Assembly (NCBI RefSeq): GCF_035984545.1
Contig: NZ_JAXCHP010000001.1
Span: forward strand, 372,001-436,000
Length of the DNA: 64,000 nt
DNA from: Cryobacterium sp. GrIS_2_6
GTDB lineage: Bacteria; Actinomycetota; Actinomycetes; Actinomycetales; Microbacteriaceae
Direction of reading: 5' to 3'
The notes beneath the pieces are model-generated. The model had not been told where the DNA came from. It saw only the letters and a program-made list of their open reading frames with translations, and made no database searches. Positions 45,902-55,447 of this stretch are shown piece after piece (the stretch's first letter is position 1; each line of letters starts with the position of its first letter). The position numbers and the translations under genes are program-made.

Positions 45902-48256
45902 ATGGATAACACCAGTGCAGAGTCGGCAACTACCCCGACCATCCGCATCACCCCCGAGCACGAGAGACTTCTCGGGCAGGTCAAGCATGTCCTGATCACG
46001 GCAACGGACGAGGACTGGGAGGCGGTGATCGCCGCCGCGGCCCCCGGCGTCATCGTGGCTGGCCTGCAGTCGACCACCGGGTGGGTATCGAAGGAAACGG
46101 GCGTTCCTGACCCTGGTCTCAACCGGCTCATCAGCGCAGAGGGCACTACGAACGTGACGCTGGCTCTTGGACACATCGAGAAGAAGCGCTCGCTGTACGA
46201 CGAAGCCGAGAATCTGGCGGCACACCTGACGTGCCTGGGTGCCGCGTCGGTGAACTTCCTCAAGCTCGGAGCCTTCAGCGTCGAACTGTCACTGCGGTCT
46301 CAGACGGCCGAGAGCCGGGGCAAGTATCTGGCCGCACTCATCGCGCGGGCGGCCCCGACTCTGGGGCGAGCGCCGAAGGCCGAACCCGTTGCTGCGCCCG
46401 TCCGCTCAAGCATTGCCCCGGTCACCGACTTTGAAGCTGGGATTACCTTCACGGGCGCGGATCTCACCATGCAGGTGATCATGGAGGCGGCTGTGCGCCG
46501 CCTCACCACACACAAGGTGGTGGATGACCTCCGTGACCCTCAGGGCCTCTCCGCCGAGTTCACCCACGACCTGGAAATCTCGGTCATGACGAGCAACGGG
46601 ATCAGCCCGTACAAGGTCCCCGGCGTTCGCGACGAAGACCTCCAGTATCCGCGCCGGTACCTCAACCGGGTTCCCCAGGGCACGTCAATTGTGGTTGCAA
46701 CGGACGTGTGGGTCGGAAAGGCTATCGATGCCGCGATCCGTGCCCACCATGCCGACGAGGTCGTTGAGAGCCCTGTGTTCAAGAGGACGGGCTGGAAGCA
46801 GATCGACGGGCAGTGGGGATTCCTCTCACCGACGGGTTTCATGACGGCGAACGGCCTCACGGCTCGCGCGCACTCTCAACTCTCGGATGCGTACAACGAT
46901 ATCGGGCTTCTCGACTTGAGCGCGGTGACGGACAACGAGCGCACTGCTTCTCTGAACACTCTGGCGATGAGCCGTGAACTCACGAACCCGAACTTCTGGG
47001 CCGGCATGTGGGGCCCGGCGATCTGGTGCGCAGCAGGCATGGGCGTGGGCGCCGTCGCCTTCATGGCAGGCCCGAAGGGGTGCGGCAAGAGCACCGTGAT
47101 GAGCGGGTTCACAGCGCACCTCTCCAGTGCCTTTGCTCCCGCCGGGCGTTCCATGGCCACAGTCGATGGCAGCGTCCCCAACATCGGACGCCTCGGCAGC
47201 GGCCTGGACGGTCTCTTCCTCGCGGTGGACGACAGTCGAAAGCGCACCAGCCGCAACGGCAACGAAGACCAGGAGAAAGCCCTGGAGCGCCTCATCCGTT
47301 GTGGCTACGCCGGCGGCCACGCCCGCCACACGGTCTCCGCGAAGAACTCACGCACCGGCGAATGGGAACAAGGCGTTCCTGATCTCAGCTCCCCGGCCAT
47401 CCTCCTGGTCGGCGAACAGATCCCCGACGCGGAGGAACTCGACTCATCCCGCGAACGGCTGTACCCGATCATCATGGACCGCGGCGTGAACATCTTCGCC
47501 AGCGGCAACAGTAAGGAGTTCGAGGCTCTCGCAAACAACGGGCTGCCCGCGCTCGCGTTCTCCTTCTTCATCCGCTGGGTCGCCCTGCAGATCGCGAAGA
47601 TCGGCATGGACGCGTGGCGCAAGACGTGGGAAGAGAAGCACGCAAAGGCGGTCGGATTCCTCTCGAACATTCCGGTGTCGCGCCGCGTCCATGAGGTCGC
47701 AGCGCTCGTCGAGTGCGGAAACCTGATCTGGCTCGAGTATCTCCTGGAGATTGAGGCGATCACGGATGCTGAGCGTGAAGACCTCTTCCGGGACATTCAC
47801 GCGGCGGTTCGAGCAACTGCCCTTTTCCACGGGACGAACAACCTTCAGTCCAATGAAGCGCCCGCCTGGGAACCACTGCTCGACGCTCTCCGAGCTTCGG
47901 TGGCTGGCGGTCAGACGTATGTTCAGGACGCTGGTGGCCCGCAGTCGCTGGAGGACCTCGGTTTCGTCGCCGTGACGTTGGAGGACCACAAGAAGATGCT
48001 GGGCGTCCGACGTTCCGGACGCGGCGGAAACGTGGACTTCCTCGCCTTCCAGCCCCGGGATGCCGCGGCCATCCTCCGCATGGATCCGAAGTACCGCTCC
48101 ATCACTGAAGCGGCACTGTTCCAGGCTTTCGCTCCCATTGCGATCACCGATGCAGGCCACAAACACAAGCTCGTGAGGATCAACGGCCTCGGCGTGAAAT
48201 GCATCGCCGTCGCGTGGACCCTGTTCTCCACCACCGGCGCCAGAACGGGGGAGTAG
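45902..48256 (+). CDS. DUF927-like replicative ATPase/helicase
   Basis: A 784-residue protein starting MDNTSAESATTPTIRITPEH, with GGAGGG 8 nt upstream. The middle part, VFKRTGWKQIDGQWGFLSPT, resembles DUF927-type primase-helicase proteins of plasmids and phages. An ATPase core follows, with Walker A GPKGCGKST at 390-398 and Walker B GLFLAVDDSRK near 438. The N-terminal 200 residues are uncharacterised. The DNA polymerase gene follows directly with a 2-bp gap, so it probably unwinds DNA for the element's replication. Confidence 0.72.
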   Translation: MDNTSAESATTPTIRITPEHERLLGQVKHVLITATDEDWEAVIAAAAPGVIVAGLQSTTGWVSKETGVPDPGLNRLISAEGTTNVTLALGHIEKKRSLYDEAENLAAHLTCLGAASVNFLKLGAFSVELSLRSQTAESRGKYLAALIARAAPTLGRAPKAEPVAAPVRSSIAPVTDFEAGITFTGADLTMQVIMEAAVRRLTTHKVVDDLRDPQGLSAEFTHDLEISVMTSNGISPYKVPGVRDEDLQYPRRYLNRVPQGTSIVVATDVWVGKAIDAAIRAHHADEVVESPVFKRTGWKQIDGQWGFLSPTGFMTANGLTARAHSQLSDAYNDIGLLDLSAVTDNERTASLNTLAMSRELTNPNFWAGMWGPAIWCAAGMGVGAVAFMAGPKGCGKSTVMSGFTAHLSSAFAPAGRSMATVDGSVPNIGRLGSGLDGLFLAVDDSRKRTSRNGNEDQEKALERLIRCGYAGGHARHTVSAKNSRTGEWEQGVPDLSSPAILLVGEQIPDAEELDSSRERLYPIIMDRGVNIFASGNSKEFEALANNGLPALAFSFFIRWVALQIAKIGMDAWRKTWEEKHAKAVGFLSNIPVSRRVHEVAALVECGNLIWLEYLLEIEAITDAEREDLFRDIHAAVRATALFHGTNNLQSNEAPAWEPLLDALRASVAGGQTYVQDAGGPQSLEDLGFVAVTLEDHKKMLGVRRSGRGGNVDFLAFQPRDAAAILRMDPKYRSITEAALFQAFAPIAITDAGHKHKLVRINGLGVKCIAVAWTLFSTTGARTGE

Positions 48257-48258
48257 CG

Positions 48259-49734
48259 GTGACGATCGCCGAGTGGCTCGCCGCGAACACCGGACCTCTG
48301 GCCGTCCGGATCAGCACCGGACGGCCAGCAGTTCGCCTGTACTCGGCGGCTGGTGAAACGTTCACTGCCGCCGGTGTCGAGGAGGGACTATCGATGTTCG
48401 CGGCTCTCGGCGATCGCCCGGTCTACTCCGAGGATGCCGCCCAAATGGACAGTGATCACCGGGCGTTCCTTGTGGCTCTCGGCAATCCGAGGATCCGCAA
48501 CGGGCGGGTCCTGGACCAGGCTCTGGCACCGCTGAAGGACAAGATGATGCCAACGGCTGGCGCCCCTCTCGCCGTCCTCATGCAGGCGCACAGCGCCGCT
48601 CCGGAAGCTGCCAAGCGAATCGCACGGCAAGTCGAAAGCGAAGATCAACTGTGGCGCGAAGTTGCCCGGCGCGGCTACATGATCGATCGATTCGCCGTGC
48701 AGGAACAACGCCAGATCCGCCACCGCGAACTAGACATTATGAAGCGCGAACTGGGTGTCGACGTCCGCGTCTCGGATTGGAAGAAGTCGAAATTCCTCGA
48801 CCGGATCGGAGTCGGCTATACCCGGACCGGTGAGTACGGCTGGGCGCTGCCCGGGAAGTGCGACATTACGAACATGCCCGTGGCCAGTGCGGACGCGTGG
48901 GCCCGATACACCAAGGCTCACTCGACTCTGAAACGCACACAGATCCTCGATGGCCTCGTGGAGAAGATCACGCCGGCAGGTCGGGTCCACCCGGTGTGGC
49001 GGACGAACTTCGCAGCCACGGGGCGCATGAGCGGACGGGCGCCGGGGCTCATGAGCGTGATGAAAGAGCTGCGGTTCCTTTTCCTGGCCGAGCCCGGCCA
49101 CGACGTCGTCTCGGTCGATCACAGCAATCAAGAGGGGCGGGTACTGGCCCGCCTCATCGGTTCGGAGACCTTCACCCGAAGCGTCCTCGACGGGGACCCG
49201 TACGCCGATCTGGCGGCATTCACCGGCCAGGACCGGAAGACCGAAAAAGTTCGGTTCATCGCTTTCCTGTATGGGCAGAAAGAATCGACGCTCGCCAAGA
49301 CGGCCGGCGCCGCACAGGCCAACGCAACACACGCCGGCATGAGACGGCTCTTCCCCGATGTCGTCGAGTTCTGTGCGGAGCAGACCGAGCGCAGTCGCCG
49401 CGGTGAGGTATTGACCACCCTCTGGGGTCGGCCGCTCCCTGTGCTCGACGGGCGGACGTATGAGACCCGGCATGCGATCGCGACGAATCTGCAGGTCCAA
49501 AGTTCGGCTCGGGATGCCTACGGAGCGGCAGTGCGCGCGACAGTCGTATCGATGGGCGCGGAGAGTCTGTTCATCCCGCTTCATGACGAGCTATTCATTC
49601 TGGCGCCGACTGGACGCGCGGCTGAGTATGCCGAGATGCTGCTCGCCGCGATGACGGTCGACCTAGGCCAGGGAGTGATTCTCACCAGCAAGGCAAAGGT
49701 CTCCTTCGGCCGCTGGGCCCAGCCCAACCACTGA
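48259..49734 (+). CDS. Family A DNA polymerase (polymerase domain only)
   Basis: A 491-residue polymerase with GTG start and GGGGGAG upstream. It lacks the 5' nuclease and 3'-5' exonuclease domains. Motif A is VVSVDHSNQEGRVLARL near 281-297 (Asp and Glu kept, the usual DYSQIELR altered). Motif B is KVRFIAFLYGQ near 330, and motif C is PLHDELF near 440. Upstream WRTNFAATGRMSGRAPGLM corresponds to the TGRxSS primer-grip region. The first 130 residues match nothing I know. Together with the adjacent ATPase it forms a compact replication module. Confidence 0.88.
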   Translation: MTIAEWLAANTGPLAVRISTGRPAVRLYSAAGETFTAAGVEEGLSMFAALGDRPVYSEDAAQMDSDHRAFLVALGNPRIRNGRVLDQALAPLKDKMMPTAGAPLAVLMQAHSAAPEAAKRIARQVESEDQLWREVARRGYMIDRFAVQEQRQIRHRELDIMKRELGVDVRVSDWKKSKFLDRIGVGYTRTGEYGWALPGKCDITNMPVASADAWARYTKAHSTLKRTQILDGLVEKITPAGRVHPVWRTNFAATGRMSGRAPGLMSVMKELRFLFLAEPGHDVVSVDHSNQEGRVLARLIGSETFTRSVLDGDPYADLAAFTGQDRKTEKVRFIAFLYGQKESTLAKTAGAAQANATHAGMRRLFPDVVEFCAEQTERSRRGEVLTTLWGRPLPVLDGRTYETRHAIATNLQVQSSARDAYGAAVRATVVSMGAESLFIPLHDELFILAPTGRAAEYAEMLLAAMTVDLGQGVILTSKAKVSFGRWAQPNH

Positions 49735-49887
49735 TCCCCGTGCAGGCAGATCGCCGCTCCATCGCTCGCCTCACCCAGTGACGTTGGTAACAGTTCCATA
49801 ACGCCTTCCTGAGTGCCCCTCTGGTCGCCACATGCCCCAAGAGGGAGGGCAGAACAAAGGTGATGCCCCATATCCCAAGGGGCACCA

Positions 49888-51015
49888 GTGGACCGGGCAC
49901 GAGAAGCAACCGTACGACCAGTAGTCATAACTGCACAGGCGCGAAAGGCAACCGCTCCTGCACGCCGCGCTGGCATTAACGCCGCGCACCTTATGGCGCT
50001 GGATTTGCACCTCGCCCAGGAGCTGGCCGCTCTCCGTGCGGACCTCCTCAACGCCAGTAACCGCGAGAAGACCCGAATATGGCGAGCACCTCGCGCGGTC
50101 GCGCTCCTCGCAGCCGGCGTGACTGAGTTCAAGGGGTTCGCTCGCAAGTACGACCTCGCGACGGCAGCCGAGATGGTCCCGGGCACGTTCTCAACGGACC
50201 TGGCGTCATATCTGTGGGAGGTCTGGAGCAGCCCGAAGATGGCCGACGTCCTCACCCCCTGGGCCTACACGAATAAAATCCTGGCGACACGGCTCGGTCA
50301 CGCGAACAAGCTGGACCGGCTCCGCGAGAGCCACGATTCCGACCGGCGCAACGGCTTCACGGGAAAAGTGAACGACGATGGCACCTGCAACCCCCTCACA
50401 GTCGTGTTCGCGGACGACGGTTCAAAGACCATGGGGCTGCAGGAAGACTCCGTATCCATTGAAGCTGAGCGGCGGGCCGCGGGCGCTGACGCGACTGCAT
50501 TCTGCTCCGCTGCTCTCAACGGGGTGGTCGAGCTGCTGTGTCTGACTGGCATCGATTTCCACACAGCAGGGGCTCTCGTCGAGGCGATCCTTGAGCGAGG
50601 GTCGGAGACAACCTCGGCGAGAAGCGCCTACGACGCCGTGACGCGCTGTGCCGTTGCGCGGACAGTCATGCACGGCGGTGTCGAAGTCCGTGTGGCTGGC
50701 ATCCCGGAACAGCTCAACATCCCAACCGCAATTTTCAAGCAGACCGCCAGCCTCATCCTCGGCAACTCCGCCGGCGACGCAGGCGTGCTTCTGGTCGAAC
50801 GCGGCGCCGCAGGAACCGCCGACCCGCTCGCAGTGAAGAACATCATGAACTCAACCTTGAACATCCTGGCTGCTGCTCCTCTGCCGAGCGCCGCAGTCAA
50901 GGCGCGGACAAAGGAACTCATCAAGCACAAGAAGTCCATCGCGAAAGCCAAAAAGATCGCAATCCAGGCGCTGGAAGCCCTGAATCTTGGGTCCGGGCAC
51001 GCGCAGTCCATTTAG
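49888..51015 (+). CDS. Hypothetical protein, 375 aa (phage/plasmid-like)
   Basis: The GTG start follows AAGGGG. The sequence is mostly helical and starts basic (VDRAREATVRPVVITAQARK). The middle contains HANKLDRLRESHDSDRRNGF and FADDGSKTMGLQEDSVSIEA; the C-terminus is very Lys-rich (ELIKHKKSIAKAKKIAIQAL), suggesting DNA binding. I do not recognise the family. An internal ATG at 49993 (MALDLHLAQE) is an alternative start. It lies 153 bp after the polymerase gene, probably in the same transcript. Confidence 0.65.
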   Translation: MDRAREATVRPVVITAQARKATAPARRAGINAAHLMALDLHLAQELAALRADLLNASNREKTRIWRAPRAVALLAAGVTEFKGFARKYDLATAAEMVPGTFSTDLASYLWEVWSSPKMADVLTPWAYTNKILATRLGHANKLDRLRESHDSDRRNGFTGKVNDDGTCNPLTVVFADDGSKTMGLQEDSVSIEAERRAAGADATAFCSAALNGVVELLCLTGIDFHTAGALVEAILERGSETTSARSAYDAVTRCAVARTVMHGGVEVRVAGIPEQLNIPTAIFKQTASLILGNSAGDAGVLLVERGAAGTADPLAVKNIMNSTLNILAAAPLPSAAVKARTKELIKHKKSIAKAKKIAIQALEALNLGSGHAQSI

Positions 51016-51060
51016 AACACGAAACCTTCCGCCCCACCACCTCGAAATGGACACTTACAA

Positions 51061-51249
51061 ATGCCTGTACTGACCGCCACCGCGCCCCGCGTCGCCGTCC
51101 TGAAAGCCGAACTCATCGAACTGCAGGTCACAAGGAAGGCAATCGACGACGCGATATACGTGACCATCGTCACAATCGCCAAGCTCGGGTTCGCCGAGTC
51201 ACGGACCGCACGCCTAGATACTCTCAACCGGATGGTGGCGGCATCGTGA
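51061..51249 (+). CDS. Hypothetical protein, 62 aa
   Basis: Starts MPVLTATAPRVAVLKAELIE and is predominantly helical. No clear ribosome-binding site. It overlaps the next gene by 4 bp (GTGA), which supports it as part of a small operon downstream of the replication genes. Confidence 0.55.
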   Translation: MPVLTATAPRVAVLKAELIELQVTRKAIDDAIYVTIVTIAKLGFAESRTARLDTLNRMVAAS

Positions 51250-51524
51250 GCAAAGCAGAAGAGGTCCTGAACGAGCACCTCTGCCCAGACTGCGAGGAGA
51301 CATATGTCGCCAGCTCCTGGGATGACGAGGACAGCGTGTACTGCTGCGACGGTACACCTTATGACCTGGAAGCGGACCTGTACTCCGCTGAATACGCGAC
51401 CGGTGAAATCGGCAATGAAGGATACTTGGAATCAGTGCACAGGGCGATCGCTGAGGTAGAGCGTAAGCGTGAGCTGTGTGCCGCTGTTTCCAAGCGTGGG
51501 CAAGACCAGACGGGGGCGGCATGA
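51246..51524 (+). CDS. Hypothetical Cys-containing protein, 92 aa
   Basis: The GTG start overlaps the upstream stop. Cysteines in HLCPDCEETYV and SVYCCDGTPYD could bind one zinc ion; the rest is acidic, ending in a helical AIAEVERKRELCAAVSK. No family recognised. It overlaps the next small gene by ATGA. Confidence 0.6.
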   Translation: MSKAEEVLNEHLCPDCEETYVASSWDDEDSVYCCDGTPYDLEADLYSAEYATGEIGNEGYLESVHRAIAEVERKRELCAAVSKRGQDQTGAA

Positions 51525-51687
51525 ACGCCGATCCCTGCAACACTGCGCTTGCTGACCAGCGGATGAAGCCAGACCCGGTTCCGAGGTCTGGGAGCTCGCA
51601 ATCGAGGAGGCTGCCGAAACGGCGTCGCTCCGGTCAGACTTCAGAGAACGATCCGTGACCGGTTGGACCGCTTACACGAAAAGTTAG
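51521..51687 (+). pseudogene. Small gene with probable frameshift
   Basis: Begins MNADPCNTALADQRMKPDP with an ATGA overlap. As read, it ends at 51658 in an Arg/Ser-rich tail. In the -1 frame from about 51578 the sequence GSEVWELAIEEAAETASLRS and DFRERSVTGWTAYTKS runs to TAG at 51685-51687 and looks much more coding-like. A single-base indel, or a sequencing error, probably broke the gene. Family unknown. Confidence 0.4.
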
Positions 51688-52024
51688 AAACGGGCCAAGC
51701 TCGGCCAGCGCCGGGTGGAGATGGCATCGGCCCGGCCGGAACGCGGCGTCGATGAAAACGGCCAGACTTCTATCCAGCAGCCCGGAGTATAAGGAACGGC
51801 GGCTCCTCCATCGGACCGACGTCACGAGCCTTCCTCCTTCATACCCCGAACGTTTCGTACCCTCACTTCAGGGCGAACCGGAACTTCTTGCGCAAGCATG
51901 CATTTCCACGTGGCGAGTAGTCGTAGTTGGAACCTCTAGTCCACTCAGGTGGTACTGGTTTTCTGGCGAGGTGGTACTGGCAGCGGGTCGTTGACCGCCG
52001 CTGCCAGCACCGCCCCGGTGAGTC

Positions 52025-52792
52025 CTATTCCCAGTGTTCCTTGTTGGCGCGGGCGGTGTCGTCGCGTAGCTTGCGCATGTCGACGCGGCCCAGGTTGATG
52101 GTGCGGGAATGGTTCGCGAGCCGGTTCACGATCGAGTCCGCCGCCACTCGATCCGGGAGGGCCTCGACCCAGTAGGCCGGCCCGGACTGGGAGGCGATCA
52201 CGGTCGGTAGGCGGTGCTCCCTGTTCGCCAGCACCGCGAACAGGTCGCTGGCGGCGTCGCTGTCGATGCCGACGGTGAGGAAGTCGTCGATGATGAGCAG
52301 GTCGACGTCGGAGAGCTCGTTGAGCAGTCGCTGGTGGGCGATGCCATCGCCTCGGCTGATGATCAGGCGCCGGGCGAGGTCGTCCATCCGTGCGTAGGTG
52401 ACGGTGTGCTCGTTCAGGCAGGCGGCGATCCCGATCGCGCAGGCGAGATAGCTCTTGCCGCCGCCGCTGGGCGAGATGATGAGCAGGTTCGTCGGATCGG
52501 CCCGCCAGGAATGAGCCGCGTATCGGCGCATCCGGACCGGGGTGATGCCACGGCCTTCGCGGTAGTCGAGCTCAGCGACCGACGCGTTCGGGATCGGGAA
52601 CTTCGCCTGCCGGATGAGTTTCTCGATCCGGCTGTGTCGTCGCTGCTCGAGCGCGTAGTCGATCGCGGTCAGAAACAGCTGTTCCGGGGTGAGGGTGTCG
52701 TTGGTCTCGTCCCGGATGAGTTCCTCGAACCGGGTCGCGACGTGGGTGACCCTCAGGGCCCGGAATTTGTCGTAGTCGATGCTGGTGAACAT
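52025..52792 (-). CDS. istB: IS21 family helper ATPase IstB
   Basis: A 255-residue AAA+ protein starting MFTSIDYDKFRALRVTHVAT, with Walker A IISPSGGGKSYLACAIG, Walker B VDLLIIDDFLTVGID and the sensor TVIASQSGPAYWVEAL. The start overlaps the istA stop (ATGA at 52789-52792). Intact. Confidence 0.93.
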   Translation of the reverse strand: MFTSIDYDKFRALRVTHVATRFEELIRDETNDTLTPEQLFLTAIDYALEQRRHSRIEKLIRQAKFPIPNASVAELDYREGRGITPVRMRRYAAHSWRADPTNLLIISPSGGGKSYLACAIGIAACLNEHTVTYARMDDLARRLIISRGDGIAHQRLLNELSDVDLLIIDDFLTVGIDSDAASDLFAVLANREHRLPTVIASQSGPAYWVEALPDRVAADSIVNRLANHSRTINLGRVDMRKLRDDTARANKEHWE

Positions 52793-54387
52793 CAGAGTTC
52801 TTCCGTTCCGCGGGCGTAGTGGGAGGCGTCGCGGACATAGACGTCCAGAAGGGTGTCGCGGAACGCGACGGTGCTGGCCGGTTTCCGTGTCGAGGCCGCG
52901 GGGATGAGCGGGCCGGGCCGTTTGCGGTCGCTGTCGATCGCGGCCATCATCCGCTTCAGCGTCGAATACGTGGCGTGGCCGCGCTGGTTGATCAGCTCCT
53001 GGCAGGTCGCTTCCAGCCGCCCCCGGTTCCTTTTGCCGAGGCCCTCGAGGATGTTCTGGCAGTCCAGATACCCCTGCGCCTCGATCTTCTGCCGGTCGAG
53101 GACCTGCTCGATGACCGTCACTGTCGCCGGGCCGAAGGAGCGGGCGCGGTCCACGAACCAGCGCCGGGACCACAGCCCCTCGATGTCGCGGTGCTGGGTC
53201 GGGACATGCTCGGGGAGGGTGGAGTACTGGCCCTTCCGGCCGAGCTTGCGGGCGTGTTCGGAGACGATGTCCTGACCGTCGAACACTGTCACCCGTGATG
53301 ACGTCAGCCTCACCCGCAGCAGCCGGCCCGCCATCTTGAACGGGACGGAGTAGTGCTGCCCGTCGCAGCTGAGGTGGTAGTTGCGGCCGGCCTTGAGTTC
53401 TTTCCACTCCACTTCCTCGAACCGGTCGCCCGGCAGTGGGCCCAGCTGGGCGGCTTCCTCGGCCTGAAATACCTCCCACCGGGTGGTGTCGTTCGCCCGG
53501 CGGATGTCATGGTTGATCTCCTTCACCCGCACTGCGATCTCGGCGTTCAACTCGCCGAGGGTGGTGAAGACATCCTCGGCGAGGTAGCCGATGACGCGTT
53601 TGTTCACGACGTTCACCGCCGATTCCACGGCCGCCTTGTCACGCGGGCGGCGAACTCGGGCGGGAACGACCGCGGTGCCGTAGTGGTCGGCGAGCTGCTG
53701 GTAGCGGGCGTTGACGATCCGTTCCGTGTCTCCCTGGGTGCGCCGGTGGGTCGCGGTGGTGGGATTGTCCGGGACGAGGATCTGCGGGACGCCGCCGAAG
53801 AAAGAGAACGCCCTCACGTGGGCGTCAAGCCAGGCCTCGGACTTCATGTTCGTCGTCGCGTGGCAGAACAGCGCCCCGGAAAACGGCAGCACCGCCAGGA
53901 ACAGATAGGCGCGGGTGGTCTCACCGGTGACCGCGTCCGCCAGGTCGATGGTGTCGCCGGCCCAGTCGATGAGCATCGCCCGGCCGGGCTCGTGCTGCAG
54001 CGTCGCGACCAGGTCATTGGTCCGCAGGTGCTCACCGAACAGGTGGCAGTACTGCGCATACCCATACTTCTTGCTCTGCCCGCTGACACCGACATACTTG
54101 CGCCAGCTCTGCTGCAGGGTGAAGTGCCGGTTGGCTTTCATCGACCGCAGCACGGCGGGAAAGTCCGGGGCCTCGTACTCGTCAGAGACCCGTTTACGCC
54201 CGTCGGGGAAGAGCGCCTGAATGTCGGTGTCGGTCATCGATTCCGCCGACCCCGCCGTGATGCTGCGAGCGGTGATGGTCTTCTTCACCGCCGAGATGTC
54301 GCGCCGGGAGCACCCGACGATCTCGACGATCTCGTTGTAGCTGCGCCCCTGGAGCACGAGCTCCATGATCTTCCGGTAGTTGGCCAT
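52792..54387 (-). CDS. istA: IS21 family transposase IstA
   Basis: A 531-residue DDE transposase: N-terminal HTH VLQGRSYNEIVEIVGCSRRD, core aspartate region MLIDWAGDTIDLADAVTGET, ILVPDNPTTATHRRTQGDTE and RPRDKAAVESAVNVVNKRV, then a long C-terminal domain with YHLSCDGQHYSVPFKMAGRL. Intact; with istB it forms a potentially active unit. Confidence 0.94.
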   Translation of the reverse strand: MANYRKIMELVLQGRSYNEIVEIVGCSRRDISAVKKTITARSITAGSAESMTDTDIQALFPDGRKRVSDEYEAPDFPAVLRSMKANRHFTLQQSWRKYVGVSGQSKKYGYAQYCHLFGEHLRTNDLVATLQHEPGRAMLIDWAGDTIDLADAVTGETTRAYLFLAVLPFSGALFCHATTNMKSEAWLDAHVRAFSFFGGVPQILVPDNPTTATHRRTQGDTERIVNARYQQLADHYGTAVVPARVRRPRDKAAVESAVNVVNKRVIGYLAEDVFTTLGELNAEIAVRVKEINHDIRRANDTTRWEVFQAEEAAQLGPLPGDRFEEVEWKELKAGRNYHLSCDGQHYSVPFKMAGRLLRVRLTSSRVTVFDGQDIVSEHARKLGRKGQYSTLPEHVPTQHRDIEGLWSRRWFVDRARSFGPATVTVIEQVLDRQKIEAQGYLDCQNILEGLGKRNRGRLEATCQELINQRGHATYSTLKRMMAAIDSDRKRPGPLIPAASTRKPASTVAFRDTLLDVYVRDASHYARGTEEL

Positions 54388-54593
54388 ACTGCCTCCGTCT
54401 CATCGAAGCAGCGACACCGTTGTGCCCCCGCTTCGACTAGAGAATCGGAAAAGGTCAGGCCGTACCAACTACCCAGAACGAGGGGTACCAACTACGTGGA
54501 CTGAAGGTACCAACAAGGGCTACTCGCCATCCACGTGACGAACCCGCAATCAGACTGGCTACACACAACTGCAAGGCCAAAGGAAGTAAAGAT

Positions 54594-54950
54594 ATGTCAA
54601 AGGTAATCAGCGAGACAGTGCACGCAGCAATCCTCAGCGAGATCGAAGATTCAGGGTCAGCCGATCTCATCTGCGCCTTCGCGAACCTCGAAGAGAGTGA
54701 CGCCGAGGGTCGGGAAGGTCTCACTACTCCAAGCTCGACGTTCGACCTCTACGTCGACGGGTTCGGGCAGGACCCCATCAACCTTTCTACGCTGCTGAAA
54801 GGTGCTTCGAACGCCGACGCAGATACATTCTTAGACGCTGTTGAAACGGCAGTCTCCGACTGGTGCCAAGATGCTGGACTGAGCGCCGGAATCGGCTCAG
54901 ATGTCGACGATGCCGGCCGCATTCACTTCAGCGTTACTACCGCCGCGTAG
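54594..54950 (+). CDS. Hypothetical protein, 118 aa
   Basis: Starts MSKVISETVHAAILSEIEDS with an AGGAAGTAAAG ribosome-binding region. Acidic (DLYVDGFGQDPINLSTLLKG, then AVSDWCQDAGLSAGIGSDVD), no signal or membrane segment. Family unknown. A strong terminator follows 8 bp after the stop, so it is transcribed as the last gene of a unit that copy B of IS21 may have separated from the upstream genes. Confidence 0.6.
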   Translation: MSKVISETVHAAILSEIEDSGSADLICAFANLEESDAEGREGLTTPSSTFDLYVDGFGQDPINLSTLLKGASNADADTFLDAVETAVSDWCQDAGLSAGIGSDVDDAGRIHFSVTTAA

Positions 54951-54957
54951 CACCACC

Positions 54958-54992
54958 AAGCCCGACCAGGCGGGGTCTTGGTCGGGCTTCTT
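54958..54992 (+). terminator. Rho-independent terminator
   Basis: A perfect 11-bp stem AAGCCCGACCA/TGGTCGGGCTT with a 10-nt loop, followed by CTTCTT. It lies directly downstream of the 118-aa gene. Confidence 0.75.
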
Positions 54993-55128
54993 CATGCCTC
55001 CGTACTCAACCCAAGCTCTTCCGTTCCCAGCCACACTTCGTCCCCGCGCAACTCAACGCCGGCCGCCCACGCTTCATCGCCCACCGGCAGTTTGGCCTGC
55101 TCGCTGTCCTTCGAGGGTTCCATATCGG

Positions 55129-55419
55129 TCAGGCTACCCGCGGACTGAGTTTTGTGATGGTGACAATGACACCAAGCTCCGCATCACCGATGGTGCCGGC
55201 GCCGTGGAGGATGCCGGGCTCGCCGATCGTGAGGTTGAGGTCGTTGATGGGGCCGCCGGGCCGCTCGTCTTCCGGGTAGCTGTCGTCGTCATCGGCGACC
55301 TCGTGCAGTAACCAGGCGATAACCGTGTGGCCGTCGGCGCCGATCTCTATGATGCCGACGGTGCCGTCGCCGGTAGCCGTGTAGATGCCGGGCGAGTCTG
55401 CGCTTGTGAGCTGGTTCAT
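55129..55419 (-). CDS. Hypothetical protein, 96 aa
   Basis: Starts MNQLTSADSPGIYTATGDGT. Beta-rich and acidic (VIAWLLHEVADDDDSYPEDE), with a glycine-rich GEPGILHGAGTIGDAELGV. No family recognised. The ATG lies 8 nt after CCGCGCATG. It is the last of a minus-strand run of small genes. Confidence 0.6.
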   Translation of the reverse strand: MNQLTSADSPGIYTATGDGTVGIIEIGADGHTVIAWLLHEVADDDDSYPEDERPGGPINDLNLTIGEPGILHGAGTIGDAELGVIVTITKLSPRVA

Positions 55420-55436
55420 GCCTGCTTCATGCGCGG
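55420..55436 (-). promoter_or_regulatory. CCGCGCATG-N8-start motif
   Basis: CCGCGCATG (55436-55428, minus strand), spacer AAGCAGGC, then the ATG of the 96-aa gene. Confidence 0.6.
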
Positions 55437-55447
55437 GGCTGGCTCGG

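Larger units (their letters stand above)
51911..54529 (-). mobile_element. IS21-family insertion sequence (copy B, different subtype)
   Basis: A 2619-bp element with istA and istB on the minus strand. Both ends begin TGGCGAGTAG and share TTGG(A/T)ACCT and AGTCCAC inside, plus GGTAC repeats typical of IstA sites. It is flanked by TCCACG at 51905-51910 and 54530-54535, a 6-bp target duplication. It is distinct from copy A in ends and proteins. Confidence 0.95.

Noticed and set aside
49735..49887. Gap after the polymerase gene, considered as a possible ncRNA
   Set aside because: No terminator-bounded structure or recognisable family; only the ribosome-binding region of the next gene is evident.
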